Below the pieces are notes generated by a model, which saw only the letters and a list, made by a program, of their open reading frames with translations, did no database searches and was not told the origin of the DNA. This document shows, piece by piece, positions 18,877 through 28,804 of a stretch of DNA of 64,000 nucleotides. This stretch comes from JALONH01 sp046329235. GTDB lineage: Bacteria; Bacteroidota; Bacteroidia; Cytophagales; Cytophagaceae. Within the stretch, counting starts at the first letter, position 1; each line of letters starts with the position of its first letter. Location: contig JAXLVA010000001.1 of the NCBI GenBank assembly GCA_046329235.1, positions 372,001 to 436,000 of the forward strand, read 5' to 3'. Made by a program: the position numbers and the translations under genes.

Positions 18877-20039
18877 AGCATAAAAATGTAACACCGGTTC
18901 AGTTAGCACTCCAAACGATTACTTCGTTAGGGGTTGGGTTACGTTTGACCTTCAAACACTTTTTTTCTGCTACCAAAAGAAGACAACCGGTAGGAGTAAT
19001 GGATGATGCTTACTTTAAGCAACCGGAAGGTATAGTTACTACAGAGTATCCGCACGAAGCAATTCCATTACCGGATAATGGACGTTATCAGTTACACAAT
19101 GAAATCTCTGATTGTATTGTGTGTGATTTATGTGCTAAGATTTGTCCGGTGAATTGTATTGAAATTGATCCAATCAAATCTCCTGTTGAAATAGGTAAAA
19201 CATCGGATGGAAGTACGAAGCGTATTTATGCTGCTACGTTTGATATCGATATGGCTAAATGTATGTACTGTGGTTTATGTACTACTGTATGTCCAACGGA
19301 ATGTTTAACCATGACTAAAACTTTTGACTTTAGTGTATATGATGTAAAGCAATTGGTATTTCCATTTGCAGAACTTACAACAGAAGAAGCTGAAGTGAAG
19401 CGTAAAGAAGTGGCTGTATTAATGGAAGAAGAGAAAGCGAAGAAAGCTGCCGCTGCTGCTGCTAAAGCTGCCACCACTTCTACTGATACCGAAGCTACTC
19501 CTAAACCGGCTACGCCAAAACCATCCATGGGTAAACCTGCTATAGGTAAACCGGTGATTAAGCCAGCTGCGCCAAAAGAAGAACCATCAACTACCACAGA
19601 TAATTCATCAACTACTACAGAGGTTACGCCAACTGTAGAATCTACCGCTCCGAAAATGCCACCGAAGTTAAAACCGGTGATACCAAAGAAGCCAATAGAA
19701 ACATCTACCGGTGATTCAGAAAATGAATCATCAAAGAATATCGAAGAGAATTATCAGAAAGCACAAGATATTCAACCGATCGATTCAGCAGAGAGTAAAC
19801 CTACTCCTAAGGTGATGCCGAAATTGAAGCCGGTTATTCCTAAGAAACCTGCCACGGAACAGTCGTCTGCTTCCAACGAAGTAGCACCGGCAACTCCAAC
19901 TCCTGAGTCTAACGTTACAGATGCAACTAATACTACTTCAGAAGAAGTACCTAAACCTAAGGTGATGCCGAAGTTAAAACCGGTAATACCTAAACTTAAA
20001 AAGCCGGATACAGATGAAGGAGGAACACAAGATGCCTAA
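18873..20039 (+). CDS. nuoI: NADH-quinone oxidoreductase subunit I with long repetitive C-terminal tail
   Basis: The first ~170 residues are a normal NuoI with two 4Fe-4S motifs, CIVCDLCAKICP (Cys 81, 84, 87, 91) and CMYCGLCTTVCP (Cys 130, 133, 136, 140), carrying electrons to quinone. After a charged/alanine-rich helix comes a ~200-residue tail rich in Pro, Lys, Thr and Glu, with three repeats of the pattern M-P-K-L-K-P-V-I-P-K. Usual NuoI is about 160-180 residues, so the tail doubles it. Start ATG 18873 overlaps the nuoH stop (ATGA). Confidence 0.92.
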   Translation: MKHKNVTPVQLALQTITSLGVGLRLTFKHFFSATKRRQPVGVMDDAYFKQPEGIVTTEYPHEAIPLPDNGRYQLHNEISDCIVCDLCAKICPVNCIEIDPIKSPVEIGKTSDGSTKRIYAATFDIDMAKCMYCGLCTTVCPTECLTMTKTFDFSVYDVKQLVFPFAELTTEEAEVKRKEVAVLMEEEKAKKAAAAAAKAATTSTDTEATPKPATPKPSMGKPAIGKPVIKPAAPKEEPSTTTDNSSTTTEVTPTVESTAPKMPPKLKPVIPKKPIETSTGDSENESSKNIEENYQKAQDIQPIDSAESKPTPKVMPKLKPVIPKKPATEQSSASNEVAPATPTPESNVTDATNTTSEEVPKPKVMPKLKPVIPKLKKPDTDEGGTQDA

Positions 20040-20556
20040 GTTGGAATACTTCTTTTTCTTTTTTGCTACACAGGTTCTAGGTTCTGCCTTAGTTATTCTG
20101 TTTACTCGTAATGTGATGTATGCCGTAACGTCTTTACTAAGTTGTTTGTTAGGTGTGGCGGCGTTATTTGTTTTAGCAGGATCAGATGTGTTAGGTGTAG
20201 TTCAGTTGGTGATTTATATCGGTGGGGTATTAGTATTAACATTATTTGGTGTAATGTATACGTATCGTCCGCCGGCATCTTATCAAGAGAAAATTAAATC
20301 CGGAAAAAATATAGCTGTCGCTACTATTCTATCATTGGTTTTATTATTGTTAGTGAACGGCGTTCCGATGATGTATTTACCACAAGATCCATATCAATAC
20401 CACAGTAAAGTGGAGATGACCGGGTTATTATGGTTAACCGAGTACTTACCTGTTTTTGAAATCATAGGATTCTTATTACTCGTTATATTGGTGGGTGCAG
20501 GTTGGATAGGAAGTGTCTTATGGCAAAAGCCGACACAGAAAGGGGAGCAAGCATGA
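20032..20556 (+). CDS. nuoJ: NADH-quinone oxidoreductase subunit J
   Basis: A five-helix membrane subunit of complex I, about 174 residues, with the VQLVIYIGGVLVLTLFGV stretch typical of NuoJ. ATG 20032 is chosen because AAGGAGG stands 10 bases before it, a strong Shine-Dalgarno sequence unusual for Bacteroidota, embedded in the nuoI end; the genes overlap by 8 nt. Confidence 0.93.
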   Translation: MPKLEYFFFFFATQVLGSALVILFTRNVMYAVTSLLSCLLGVAALFVLAGSDVLGVVQLVIYIGGVLVLTLFGVMYTYRPPASYQEKIKSGKNIAVATILSLVLLLLVNGVPMMYLPQDPYQYHSKVEMTGLLWLTEYLPVFEIIGFLLLVILVGAGWIGSVLWQKPTQKGEQA

Positions 20557-20861
20557 TACCGGTACATTATTACTTAACGGTTGGTGCATTGTTGTTTGCT
20601 ATTGGAACCACCATCGTATTGGTTCGTCGCAATACACTTTTTGTGCTTATGGGTATTGAATTAATCTTAAATGCAGCTACTATAAATTTTGTGGGTGCCG
20701 CACAGTGGGATACGGTAAAGTTATCCGGTCATATGATGTCTATGATGATAATTGTATTAGCAGCATGTGAAGCAGTTGTGGCATTAGCCATCATTATGGT
20801 CCTGTATAAAAAAGTAGGTACTGTTGATTTGTCAGAATTAAAACAATTAAAAGAGTCTTGA
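20553..20861 (+). CDS. nuoK: NADH-quinone oxidoreductase subunit K
   Basis: About 102 residues, three transmembrane helices, with the conserved buried glutamates in LMGIELILNA and ACEAVVALA. Start ATG 20553 overlaps the nuoJ stop by ATGA; upstream starts would give a non-family extension. Confidence 0.94.
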   Translation: MIPVHYYLTVGALLFAIGTTIVLVRRNTLFVLMGIELILNAATINFVGAAQWDTVKLSGHMMSMMIIVLAACEAVVALAIIMVLYKKVGTVDLSELKQLKES

Positions 20862-22903
20862 TTTTCGCATCCTTAAATACAGCATTAACCGTTGAAGCTC
20901 AACCTTTGCATTATTTGGCGTTGATCATTTTCTTATTGCCGGTCATCACCTTTGCTTTGTTGTTTTTTACGGGTAAAAATATTCCCGCACCTATGCGTTC
21001 ATGGACTGCAACTTCCGTAGTTGGGTTGATGTTTGTATTGAGTGTGTATTTACATACACAAGTGAATGAACCTTTATACGCTCGATGGATTTGGTTCTCT
21101 GTGGGTGATTTCATCATGACCTCAGGTATGATGCTCAATTCATTTACCACCTCCATGATGATTGTGGTCACCTTCATTGGGTTGATGGTGCATTTGTATT
21201 CGATTGAATACATGAAGGACCGTCGCAATCACTCGAAGTATTTTCCTTATTTGGCCTTGTTCATCTCCGCAATGATAGGTATTGTATTAAGCGATTCCTT
21301 ATTTCATATATTCTTATTCTGGGAATTAGTCGGTTTAGCATCCTACTTATTGATTGGTTTTTGGTATCAAAAGAAAAGTGCCGCAGCGGCCGCTAAGAAA
21401 GCATTCATGTACAACAAAGTAGCAGATACAGGTTTTGTTATCGCTATTGGTTTGTTGTTGACTTATTTTGGGACAACAGATATTACTACGTTACAAGCCT
21501 TATGGTCTCAAATACGGTTTGATGCTTATAGCTGGTCTATTCCAGTAGTGATAGGTGGATTGTTGTGGTTGGCTACCATTGGTAAGTCGGCTCAGTTTCC
21601 ATTCTATGTTTGGTTGCCTGATGCCATGGAAGGTCCTACACCTGTATCTGCTTTATTACACGCAGCTACCATGGTGGCAGCGGGTATCTTAGTATTAATC
21701 AAATGTGATTTCATGTTGGTAGGTATCGTAGCTGATATCATTGTATGGGTAGGAGCAATCACTGCCTTACTGGCTGCTTTACAAGCTTTACATATTTATG
21801 ATAGTAAAAAGATATTAGCTTTCTCTACCGTATCTCAGTTAGGGTATATGATGATGGCGATTGGCACAGGAAATTCAGCTGCCGCTTATTTCCATTTAGG
21901 TACACATGCGTTCTTCAAAGCCGGATTGTTTTTAACGGTAGGAGCGGTGATACATAGTATGCACCATATTCAGCAGCATCAATTCAAAAAGAAAATTTAT
22001 TTAGAAGTAGATACGCTCGATATTCGTTTGATGGGTGGCTTTAGAAAAGCTATGCCTATTACGTTTTACAGTTATGCTGCTTGTTATGCGGCCCTGATTG
22101 GATTACCATTGTTCTCCGGTTTCTTATCTAAGGATGCAATCATCGCCGGAATGTATCAATACGCACAGCAAGACATCTGGCATGCCATTCCATTATTCAT
22201 AGCTATAGGGACTGTAGGTTTGACAGCTTACTATATGACACGTCAATTATATTGGATGTTCTTAGGTGAGTTTAGATTAGGAATAGCACAACCAACTACG
22301 AAGGAAGAGTTTCATCACATCAAAGAAAATCATTTACTGATTACTGTTCCATTAATTCTACTTGGATTGATGGCAACGGTATTTTTTGTTTCAATTAATC
22401 CGTTTCACGGACAAGAAATCATGTGGATGAAACATCCATTGGCAATCGTTGAACAACATATGCCATGGTGGTTATTAGTAGTAGTAATGAGCGGAACGGC
22501 AGTAGGAATTGCATTAGCTGTTACGTTGGCTCGTAAAGAAAAACTATACAGTTGGGAAAGGAATTGGCTGGATAATATTACTCGTCAAAATTATGGTGTA
22601 GAACAAGCCGTTGATTTCTTGTTAGTACAACCTACGATGAAATTAGGGAAGTGGGCATTAGTAATAGATACTTGGATTGATAAAGTGATAGATTATAGTA
22701 CGTATGCAGTAGTATTAATTTCACGAGTATTAGGTTTTATTGATCGATTTTTCATCGATGGTACTGTAAATCTTGTGTCTAAGTTATTCCAAATGATTAG
22801 TAATTGGATTCGTTCCTTTGTACAAGGGCAAGTTCAATCCTATATAGGAACCACCTTATTGTTATTAGCATTATTACTCTGGTATTTTATCTACCGGATT
22901 TAA
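20858..22903 (+). CDS. nuoL: NADH-quinone oxidoreductase subunit L
   Basis: A 681-residue antiporter-like proton-pumping subunit with ~14-16 helices. Conserved: FWELVGLASYLLIGFW, GKSAQFPFYVWLPDAMEGPTP, LLHAATMVAAG, and the TQ.. loop STVSQLGYMM. The C-terminal lateral helix region follows. The start is TTG 20858, overlapping the nuoK stop. Confidence 0.95.
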   Translation: MIFASLNTALTVEAQPLHYLALIIFLLPVITFALLFFTGKNIPAPMRSWTATSVVGLMFVLSVYLHTQVNEPLYARWIWFSVGDFIMTSGMMLNSFTTSMMIVVTFIGLMVHLYSIEYMKDRRNHSKYFPYLALFISAMIGIVLSDSLFHIFLFWELVGLASYLLIGFWYQKKSAAAAAKKAFMYNKVADTGFVIAIGLLLTYFGTTDITTLQALWSQIRFDAYSWSIPVVIGGLLWLATIGKSAQFPFYVWLPDAMEGPTPVSALLHAATMVAAGILVLIKCDFMLVGIVADIIVWVGAITALLAALQALHIYDSKKILAFSTVSQLGYMMMAIGTGNSAAAYFHLGTHAFFKAGLFLTVGAVIHSMHHIQQHQFKKKIYLEVDTLDIRLMGGFRKAMPITFYSYAACYAALIGLPLFSGFLSKDAIIAGMYQYAQQDIWHAIPLFIAIGTVGLTAYYMTRQLYWMFLGEFRLGIAQPTTKEEFHHIKENHLLITVPLILLGLMATVFFVSINPFHGQEIMWMKHPLAIVEQHMPWWLLVVVMSGTAVGIALAVTLARKEKLYSWERNWLDNITRQNYGVEQAVDFLLVQPTMKLGKWALVIDTWIDKVIDYSTYAVVLISRVLGFIDRFFIDGTVNLVSKLFQMISNWIRSFVQGQVQSYIGTTLLLLALLLWYFIYRI

Positions 22904-22918
22904 CATATATAAAAAGAT

Positions 22919-24616
22919 ATGGATATCGCTTGGTTAAGTTTATTATTAAGTATACCGGTCTTAGGATTGCTTTATATCCTTTTGGTAAAAGACATTCCGC
23001 ATACCACATTACGTTGGGTGACACTTGGAATTACCTTCGTTCAGTTTTTATTAACTCTTGGGTTATTTATCAATTTTGAACCGGAGTATTTTCCTATTCA
23101 TACCAAGGATAGCTTTGGATTTATGGAATACCACCCATGGTTTACCTTACCATTAGGACAACTTGGATATTTATCCGTTACCTATTTCTTAGCTATTGAT
23201 GGATTGAATTTAAGTTTAGTGTTGTTAAGCAGTATTGTGATGTTATCGGGAGCATTAGCTTCTTGGAATATTTCGAATCAAGCTAAAGGGTATCACGCAT
23301 TATACTTATTATTATGTATTTCTATTCCGGGATGTTTCATGGCGCAAGATTTATTCTTGTTCTTTATCTTCTTCGAATTTATGCTATTGCCCATGTATTT
23401 CTTAATAGGTATTTGGGGTGGAGCCAGAAGAGAGTATGCAGCAATGAAGTTTTTCATCTATACCTTAGTAGGTTCAGTGTTAATCTTGATTTCGTTTATA
23501 GCTCTATATACCGCTAGTTATTCTCCAAATGAAATGGTTCGTATGTCGAATCATTCAGACATTAATAAAGAGATGGTACAAACGGCTGTACAGAATGGAG
23601 AGATTGAATCCGGTGAGTTAGTACATGCATTACATATTACTAGTTTGTCGGAACAGGTAAACTTTTTACCTGATTCTGTATTACATCCTACATCAACAGA
23701 TACATTGTGGGGACTTACCTATCGTATGTGGGTGTTCATAGCATTAGTAATAGGATTCTTAATTAAACTACCTTCCGTTCCCTTTCATACTTGGTTACCG
23801 GATGCGCACGTAGAGGCACCTACAGCGGTGTCAGTGGTGTTAGCCGGTATCTTATTGAAGATAGGCGGTTATGGTTTATTGCGTATTGTATGGCCTGTAT
23901 TCCCGGCGGAAGCTATGCAAGCTTCTTATGTATTAGCCATCGTTGGTGTTATCAGTATTGTCTACACAGCACTAGTGGCTTTAGCACAAGATGATTTGAA
24001 AAAGATGATTGCATATTCATCTGTATCACACATGGGCTTTGTGTTGCTAGGAATTGCTTCTGCAACGGTAGAAGGAGTGAGTGGGGCTGTGTATCAATTG
24101 TTCAGTCATGGTATTATCTCCGCTTTATTATTCTTGTTAGTGGGAGTATTATATGATCGTACGCACGACCGTCAAATTCCTAACTACCGAGGATTGTTAA
24201 ATAAAATGCCGGCATATTCTGTTATTGTGACTATTGCGTTTTTCGCTTCCTTAGGTTTACCGGGTATGTCAGGCTTTATTGCTGAAATGTTAGTATTCAT
24301 AGGCAGTTTCCAAGCATGGAAAGTATATCAAAACATTCCTATTTGGTTAACCATTATTGCTACATCCGGTTTAGTATTAACAGCAGGTTATTATTTGTGG
24401 ACACTTCAACGCATGTTCTTTGGTAAGTTTTCCGTACATGCTTCTATTAAAAGTGAAGACATCACAGATTTAACTTTCAGAGAAAAATTAATCACCTATA
24501 TATTAGGTGGCTCCACTGTTGTATTCGGAGTATTACCTTCTTTATTATTGGATAAAATAGGTCCATGGTTACAATCATGGGTATTGTTCTTTCAGCAAAT
24601 CGTTTCTAATGCTTAA
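22919..24616 (+). CDS. nuoM: NADH-quinone oxidoreductase subunit M
   Basis: A 565-residue antiporter-like subunit with ~14 helices. Conserved: FFIFFEFMLLPMYFLIG, KLPSVPFHTWLPDAHVEAPT, LLKIGGYGLLRI, and SSVSHMGFVLLG. It contains a hydrophilic insert (about residues 205-270) longer than in E. coli NuoM. Confidence 0.95.
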   Translation: MDIAWLSLLLSIPVLGLLYILLVKDIPHTTLRWVTLGITFVQFLLTLGLFINFEPEYFPIHTKDSFGFMEYHPWFTLPLGQLGYLSVTYFLAIDGLNLSLVLLSSIVMLSGALASWNISNQAKGYHALYLLLCISIPGCFMAQDLFLFFIFFEFMLLPMYFLIGIWGGARREYAAMKFFIYTLVGSVLILISFIALYTASYSPNEMVRMSNHSDINKEMVQTAVQNGEIESGELVHALHITSLSEQVNFLPDSVLHPTSTDTLWGLTYRMWVFIALVIGFLIKLPSVPFHTWLPDAHVEAPTAVSVVLAGILLKIGGYGLLRIVWPVFPAEAMQASYVLAIVGVISIVYTALVALAQDDLKKMIAYSSVSHMGFVLLGIASATVEGVSGAVYQLFSHGIISALLFLLVGVLYDRTHDRQIPNYRGLLNKMPAYSVIVTIAFFASLGLPGMSGFIAEMLVFIGSFQAWKVYQNIPIWLTIIATSGLVLTAGYYLWTLQRMFFGKFSVHASIKSEDITDLTFREKLITYILGGSTVVFGVLPSLLLDKIGPWLQSWVLFFQQIVSNA

Positions 24617-24625
24617 GTAAAAGTG

Positions 24626-26113
24626 ATGTTCGAAGTATTACAACATATTATAAGTAGCATACCTTTTGCATTTACCGAGATGTTATTGGTAGCAGTGTTT
24701 TTGCTCATCACTGTTACAGATATTATTCCGGCGTTGAAAGATTCTAAGTGGTGGATATTATTGTCGGTAGCCGGCTGTGTCTATGGAATGGGAGAGGAGC
24801 TGCAACAAGTGTTTACTAGAACTTCATTTACGGAAGTAGTTTATTTTCATCACCTGTTTCATCGTACACCTTTTACTTTATTTGTTCGAGTGTTGATTTT
24901 AGCATCCGCTATTTTTTCATTAGTGTATGTGTATGTGTCACCTACCGGAACGTACTGGAAGCAAAAAGCAGAAACCTATCTATTGATTTTAGCTATTTCC
25001 TTAGGAGGTTTAGTAACCATTAGTGCTTATCATTTGATGCCAATGATCTTAGGAGTAGAGATTATTTCCTTATCATCTTACATCCTGGTGGCAGCTAAAA
25101 TGGATAAATGGTCGGCGGAAGCTTCCATAAAATATTTAATCTACGGAGCCTTTACTACCGCCTTAACCTTGTTCGCTTTATCCTTACTTTATCCGGTGGC
25201 AGGTATGCATATTTTCCATGGGGAGTGGGTGACACAGTTCATGATGTCAGAGTATCCGTTCAAGTGGGCTATCCTGATGTTGTTCTTATCTACCTTATTC
25301 TTTAAGGTGAATGTGGTACCTTTTCATCCTTGGGCACCGGATGTGTATCAAGGATCCGATTGGACCATCATTCAAGTATTATCTACGCTGCCAAAGATTG
25401 CCGTTTTCCCTTTATTGTTAAAAATCTGTCAACTGTTTCAAGGCTTTGAAACGTTTATTGGTGGTTTAGCAATTATCGTCATAGCGACCTTAATTGTGGG
25501 AAATTTGGGCGCTATGCAACAAACGAACGCCAAACGATTGATGGCTTGGAGTGCGATTGCACAGAGCGGATTTATGGGAATGGCCCTGTTAGGAGGGAGC
25601 GATCAGGCCCAAATTGCATTGTTGTTTTACATAGTTGTATATGTGTTTTCCGTTCCCGCAGCCTATCTTGTTTTGGATTATTTTGAGAAAATAGTGGATG
25701 GGAACCAAGTGGATAACTTTAACGGTTTAGGTAAAAAAGAGCCTCTGTGGAGTGCTATCTTTGTTATATCAATGATTTCACTGATTGGGTTACCCCCAAC
25801 AGCTGGATTATACTCAAAACTCTTTGTAATGAGCTCTATCTGGAACGACTATCAGCTAAGCAATCATCCGCTACTATTGGCAGTACTTATCAGTGCCATC
25901 GTAGGTACGGTAGTGTCGCTTTACTATTACCTGAAGATTCCTTACGCGCTCTATTTAAAAGAATCGAAAGTATCTGAAACGCCAATAATACTTACATCTG
26001 CTTATAAATACGCTTTCCTTTTCGTAACTTTAGTTATACTTATTCCGGTGGGAATATTCTTCTTTCCGGAACTAATGACCAATTGGTTGCGAGTTATAGT
26101 AGCGTTTATCTAA
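24626..26113 (+). CDS. nuoN: NADH-quinone oxidoreductase subunit N
   Basis: A 495-residue antiporter-like subunit. Conserved: LLILAISLGG, FKVNVVPFHPWAPDVYQGS, and SAIAQSGFMGMALL. ATG 24626 is preferred over the adjacent GTG 24623. It closes the nuoHIJKLMN block; purF starts 12 nt later. Confidence 0.95.
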   Translation: MFEVLQHIISSIPFAFTEMLLVAVFLLITVTDIIPALKDSKWWILLSVAGCVYGMGEELQQVFTRTSFTEVVYFHHLFHRTPFTLFVRVLILASAIFSLVYVYVSPTGTYWKQKAETYLLILAISLGGLVTISAYHLMPMILGVEIISLSSYILVAAKMDKWSAEASIKYLIYGAFTTALTLFALSLLYPVAGMHIFHGEWVTQFMMSEYPFKWAILMLFLSTLFFKVNVVPFHPWAPDVYQGSDWTIIQVLSTLPKIAVFPLLLKICQLFQGFETFIGGLAIIVIATLIVGNLGAMQQTNAKRLMAWSAIAQSGFMGMALLGGSDQAQIALLFYIVVYVFSVPAAYLVLDYFEKIVDGNQVDNFNGLGKKEPLWSAIFVISMISLIGLPPTAGLYSKLFVMSSIWNDYQLSNHPLLLAVLISAIVGTVVSLYYYLKIPYALYLKESKVSETPIILTSAYKYAFLFVTLVILIPVGIFFFPELMTNWLRVIVAFI

Positions 26114-26125
26114 AAAACAACTTGT

Positions 26126-28015
26126 ATGAGTGACGCCATCAAGCATGAGTGTGGAATTGCACTAATCCGCCTCCGAAAGCCATTCTCCTATTATATTGAG
26201 AAATATGGTAATCCGTATTACGGAATCAATAGGTTGTATACGCTGATGGAAAAGCAGTACAACAGAGGTCAGGATGGCGCCGGTATCGCCGTCATTAAGC
26301 TCGACGTACCTCAAGGAACACGCTACATCTCTCGCTATCGCTCCGTTGATCCGTCACCTATCGGAGAAATTTTTGAAAAAGTAAATAAGAAATTCCGCAA
26401 AGCTCTTCGTGATAACAAAGACAAAATGAATGACCCGCAATGGTTGTTAGAAAACATTGCATTTACCGGTGAGGTATTGATGGGGCATTTACGTTATGGA
26501 ACTCACGGTGCTAATGAAATAGAAAACTGTCATCCATTCCTTCGTCAAAACAACTGGCGTTCTCGTAACCTAGTAGTGGCAGGAAACTTCAACATGACCA
26601 ATGTGGATGAACTTTTCACTAAACTGATTGAATTAGGTCAGCATCCAAAAGAGAAAGTAGATACGGTAACTGTATTAGAAAAAATCGGTCACTTCTTGGA
26701 TGAAGAGAATCAGTACTTGTTTGAAAAATACAAAGACAAATATTCCAATAGTCAAATCTCTACCATCATTGAAAATGAATTGGATTTACAACGCGTGTTA
26801 ATGCGTTCCAATAAGGACTTTGACGGAGGGTATGCTATGATGGGTAGCACAGGACACGGTTCTGCTTTTGTGGCGCGTGACCCGGCAGGTATTCGTCCGG
26901 CGTATTATTATGCCGATGACGAAGTAGTAGTCGTAGCTTCCGAGAGACCGGCGATTAAAATTGCCTTTGATATTGATTACGATGCGATACAGGAAATTCA
27001 ACCGGGACATGCGTTGATTATCCATCGCAATGGAGACTACGAAGAAAAACAATTCATTGATGAGTTACCTAAGAAGTCTTGTAGCTTTGAGCGTATCTAT
27101 TTCTCTCGCGGTTCCGATCCGGCGATTTATTCCGAACGTAAACAATTAGGTAAGTTACTTACTCCACAAATATTAGAAGCTATTGATTACGATGTAGAGA
27201 ATACCGTATTCTCTTATGTGCCGAATACAGCTGAAACTTCTTTCTTAGGATTAATAGAAGGAATAGAAGAGCACTTGGCACGTTATCGAAAGAAAGTGGT
27301 AGAAGAGGGGACAAGCGGAGAAGAACTGGAGAAAGTTTTAACGCTGAAACCTAGAATAGAGAAAATGGTGATTAAGGATGCCAAGTTGCGTTCCTTCATT
27401 TCCTCCGATGATACACGTCAGGCAATGGTGTCTTCCTTGTATGATACCACTTACAATGTGATCAGAGAAGGAGTAGATAAACTGGTGATCATGGATGATT
27501 CCATTGTACGAGGTACTACTTTGGAAAATGGAATCTTGAAAATGTTAGATAAACTAGGCCCTAAGAAAATTGTAGTAGTGAGTTCCGCACCGCAGATACG
27601 TTACCCGGATTGTTACGGTATTGATATGTCCAAAGTGAAAGACTTTGTGGCGTTCAGAGCAACGTTAGAGTTATTAAAAGACACCAAGCAAGAAAACGTA
27701 GTAGACGATGTCTACGAGCGTTGTAAGGCAGCTATCGCGAATCTAAGCGGTAACATGGTGAACCACGTAAAAGATTTATATAGTCCGTTTACTTACGAGC
27801 AAGTAAGTAAGAAGATTGCCGAGATCATTACACCGAAGGGATGTAACGCAGAGATTGAAGTAATTTTCCAAACGGTAGATAATTTACATAAAGCTTGTCC
27901 GAACCACATAGGCGATTGGTACTTCACTGGTGATTATCCAACTACAGGTGGTAATCGCGTAGTGAACAAAGCTTATATGTACTTCATGGAAGGTAAGACG
28001 GTAAGAGCTTACTAA
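26126..28015 (+). CDS. purF: Amidophosphoribosyltransferase
   Basis: A 629-residue class II glutamine amidotransferase/PRTase catalysing the first step of purine synthesis from PRPP and glutamine. The nucleophile is Cys9 in HECGIAL, so a short propeptide would be removed. Also visible: GHLRYGTHG, YSFRG-like RIYFSRGSDP, and the PRPP loop VIMDDSIVRGTT. It is longer than the E. coli enzyme (505 residues), as in other Bacteroidota long forms. It shares the transcription direction of the nuo block and ends in a terminator. Confidence 0.93.
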   Translation: MSDAIKHECGIALIRLRKPFSYYIEKYGNPYYGINRLYTLMEKQYNRGQDGAGIAVIKLDVPQGTRYISRYRSVDPSPIGEIFEKVNKKFRKALRDNKDKMNDPQWLLENIAFTGEVLMGHLRYGTHGANEIENCHPFLRQNNWRSRNLVVAGNFNMTNVDELFTKLIELGQHPKEKVDTVTVLEKIGHFLDEENQYLFEKYKDKYSNSQISTIIENELDLQRVLMRSNKDFDGGYAMMGSTGHGSAFVARDPAGIRPAYYYADDEVVVVASERPAIKIAFDIDYDAIQEIQPGHALIIHRNGDYEEKQFIDELPKKSCSFERIYFSRGSDPAIYSERKQLGKLLTPQILEAIDYDVENTVFSYVPNTAETSFLGLIEGIEEHLARYRKKVVEEGTSGEELEKVLTLKPRIEKMVIKDAKLRSFISSDDTRQAMVSSLYDTTYNVIREGVDKLVIMDDSIVRGTTLENGILKMLDKLGPKKIVVVSSAPQIRYPDCYGIDMSKVKDFVAFRATLELLKDTKQENVVDDVYERCKAAIANLSGNMVNHVKDLYSPFTYEQVSKKIAEIITPKGCNAEIEVIFQTVDNLHKACPNHIGDWYFTGDYPTTGGNRVVNKAYMYFMEGKTVRAY

Positions 28016-28046
28016 GAGCTGCTAGTATTTAGTCATTCGTATGTAG

Positions 28047-28077
28047 AAAGGCCTCGATGTAAATCGGGGCTTTTTTT
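28047..28077 (+). terminator. Intrinsic terminator after purF
   Basis: GCCTCGAT, 4-nt loop, ATCGGGGC and a T-tract. Confidence 0.85.
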
Positions 28078-28120
28078 GTTGAAATTTAAAGTTTACCAAT
28101 CATAATACGTTAATCACGGA

Positions 28121-28174
28121 TTTCCCCTTTGGAGAGCCTGTCCCGATTTTTATCGGTAGGTATTAAGGGGGAGG
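28121..28174. repeat. Imperfect palindromic intergenic element
   Basis: CCGAT (28143-28147) and ATCGG (28152-28156) form the tip; outer arms TTTCCCCTT and AAGGGGGA can pair with interruptions. It resembles short palindromic repeat elements of AT-rich genomes; repetition cannot be tested in one window. Confidence 0.35.
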
Positions 28175-28276
28175 TGTTAACTCTAATCACTTACGACCTA
28201 CCATTGCTAAAGTCTATATATTAGTAAAAAGTGATAAAAAATGATTATATTAGTATATACCTCACTAAGAAAATAT

Positions 28277-28456
28277 ATGAGAAGAGAGCGCGTGATTGAA
28301 ACCATAAAGGAACTTCCAAACGAGTTTGACTTAGATACAATTATTGAGAAATTAATTTTTATCGATAAAGTTGAAAAGGGGCTTAAGCAAGTGGAAGAAG
28401 GGAAGACTATATCTCATGATGAAGTAAAAAATAGAATAGGCAAATGGTCAAAATAG
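28277..28456 (+). CDS. Antitoxin-like small protein (partner of RelE/ParE toxin)
   Basis: About 59 residues from ATG 28277 (MRRERVIETIKELPNEF...). It is helical, and the EGKTISHDEVKNRIGKW ending is typical of RelB/ParD-type antitoxins fused to a short toxin-binding tail. ATG 28241 would add 12 hydrophobic residues foreign to the family. It overlaps the toxin gene by 13 nt, the usual antitoxin-toxin arrangement. Confidence 0.75.
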   Translation: MRRERVIETIKELPNEFDLDTIIEKLIFIDKVEKGLKQVEEGKTISHDEVKNRIGKWSK

Positions 28457-28725
28457 AATGGTCTTTATATGCGTATGAAGATTTAGAATCTATTTTTAAT
28501 TTCATCGCTAAGGACTCCATTTTTTATGCCAACAGGCAAGTTGAAGTACTTGTAAGTAGAGTCGAAATTTTAGAAGCATTTCCTCAGTCGGGTAGAATAG
28601 TTCCAGAATTTAATAATGAATTAATCAGAGAACTTATTGAGGGTAACTATCGAGTTGTTTATAAAATTCAAAAAGACTTTATAAGTATTCTCCGTGTTCA
28701 TCATGCTGCAAAGGATATAAGCTAG
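28444..28725 (+). CDS. RelE/ParE family toxin
   Basis: A 93-residue RelE/ParE-fold protein: WSLYAYEDLESIFNFIAKDS at the N-terminus, the conserved FPQSGRIVPEFN turn, RELIEGNYRVVYKI, and the C-terminal VHHAAKDIS. Such toxins cleave ribosome-bound mRNA or poison gyrase; which one applies here cannot be read off. Confidence 0.85.
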   Translation: MVKIEWSLYAYEDLESIFNFIAKDSIFYANRQVEVLVSRVEILEAFPQSGRIVPEFNNELIRELIEGNYRVVYKIQKDFISILRVHHAAKDIS

Positions 28726-28804
28726 ATAAGAAAATTTTTTGACCAACCACCCTGGTTATTGTCTTCACTAACCAGTATTAAACCGCCGTATTCACTGTCT
28801 ATTA

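Noticed and set aside
19226..19597. Long reverse-strand open frame inside nuoI
   Set aside because: It is an artefact of the biased Pro/Lys/Ala codons of the nuoI tail; no family features or start context.
28121..28174. Fifth attC-like site or transposon end upstream of the RelE/ParE pair
   Set aside because: No AAC/GTT cores, wrong arm lengths, and no partner repeat in the window.
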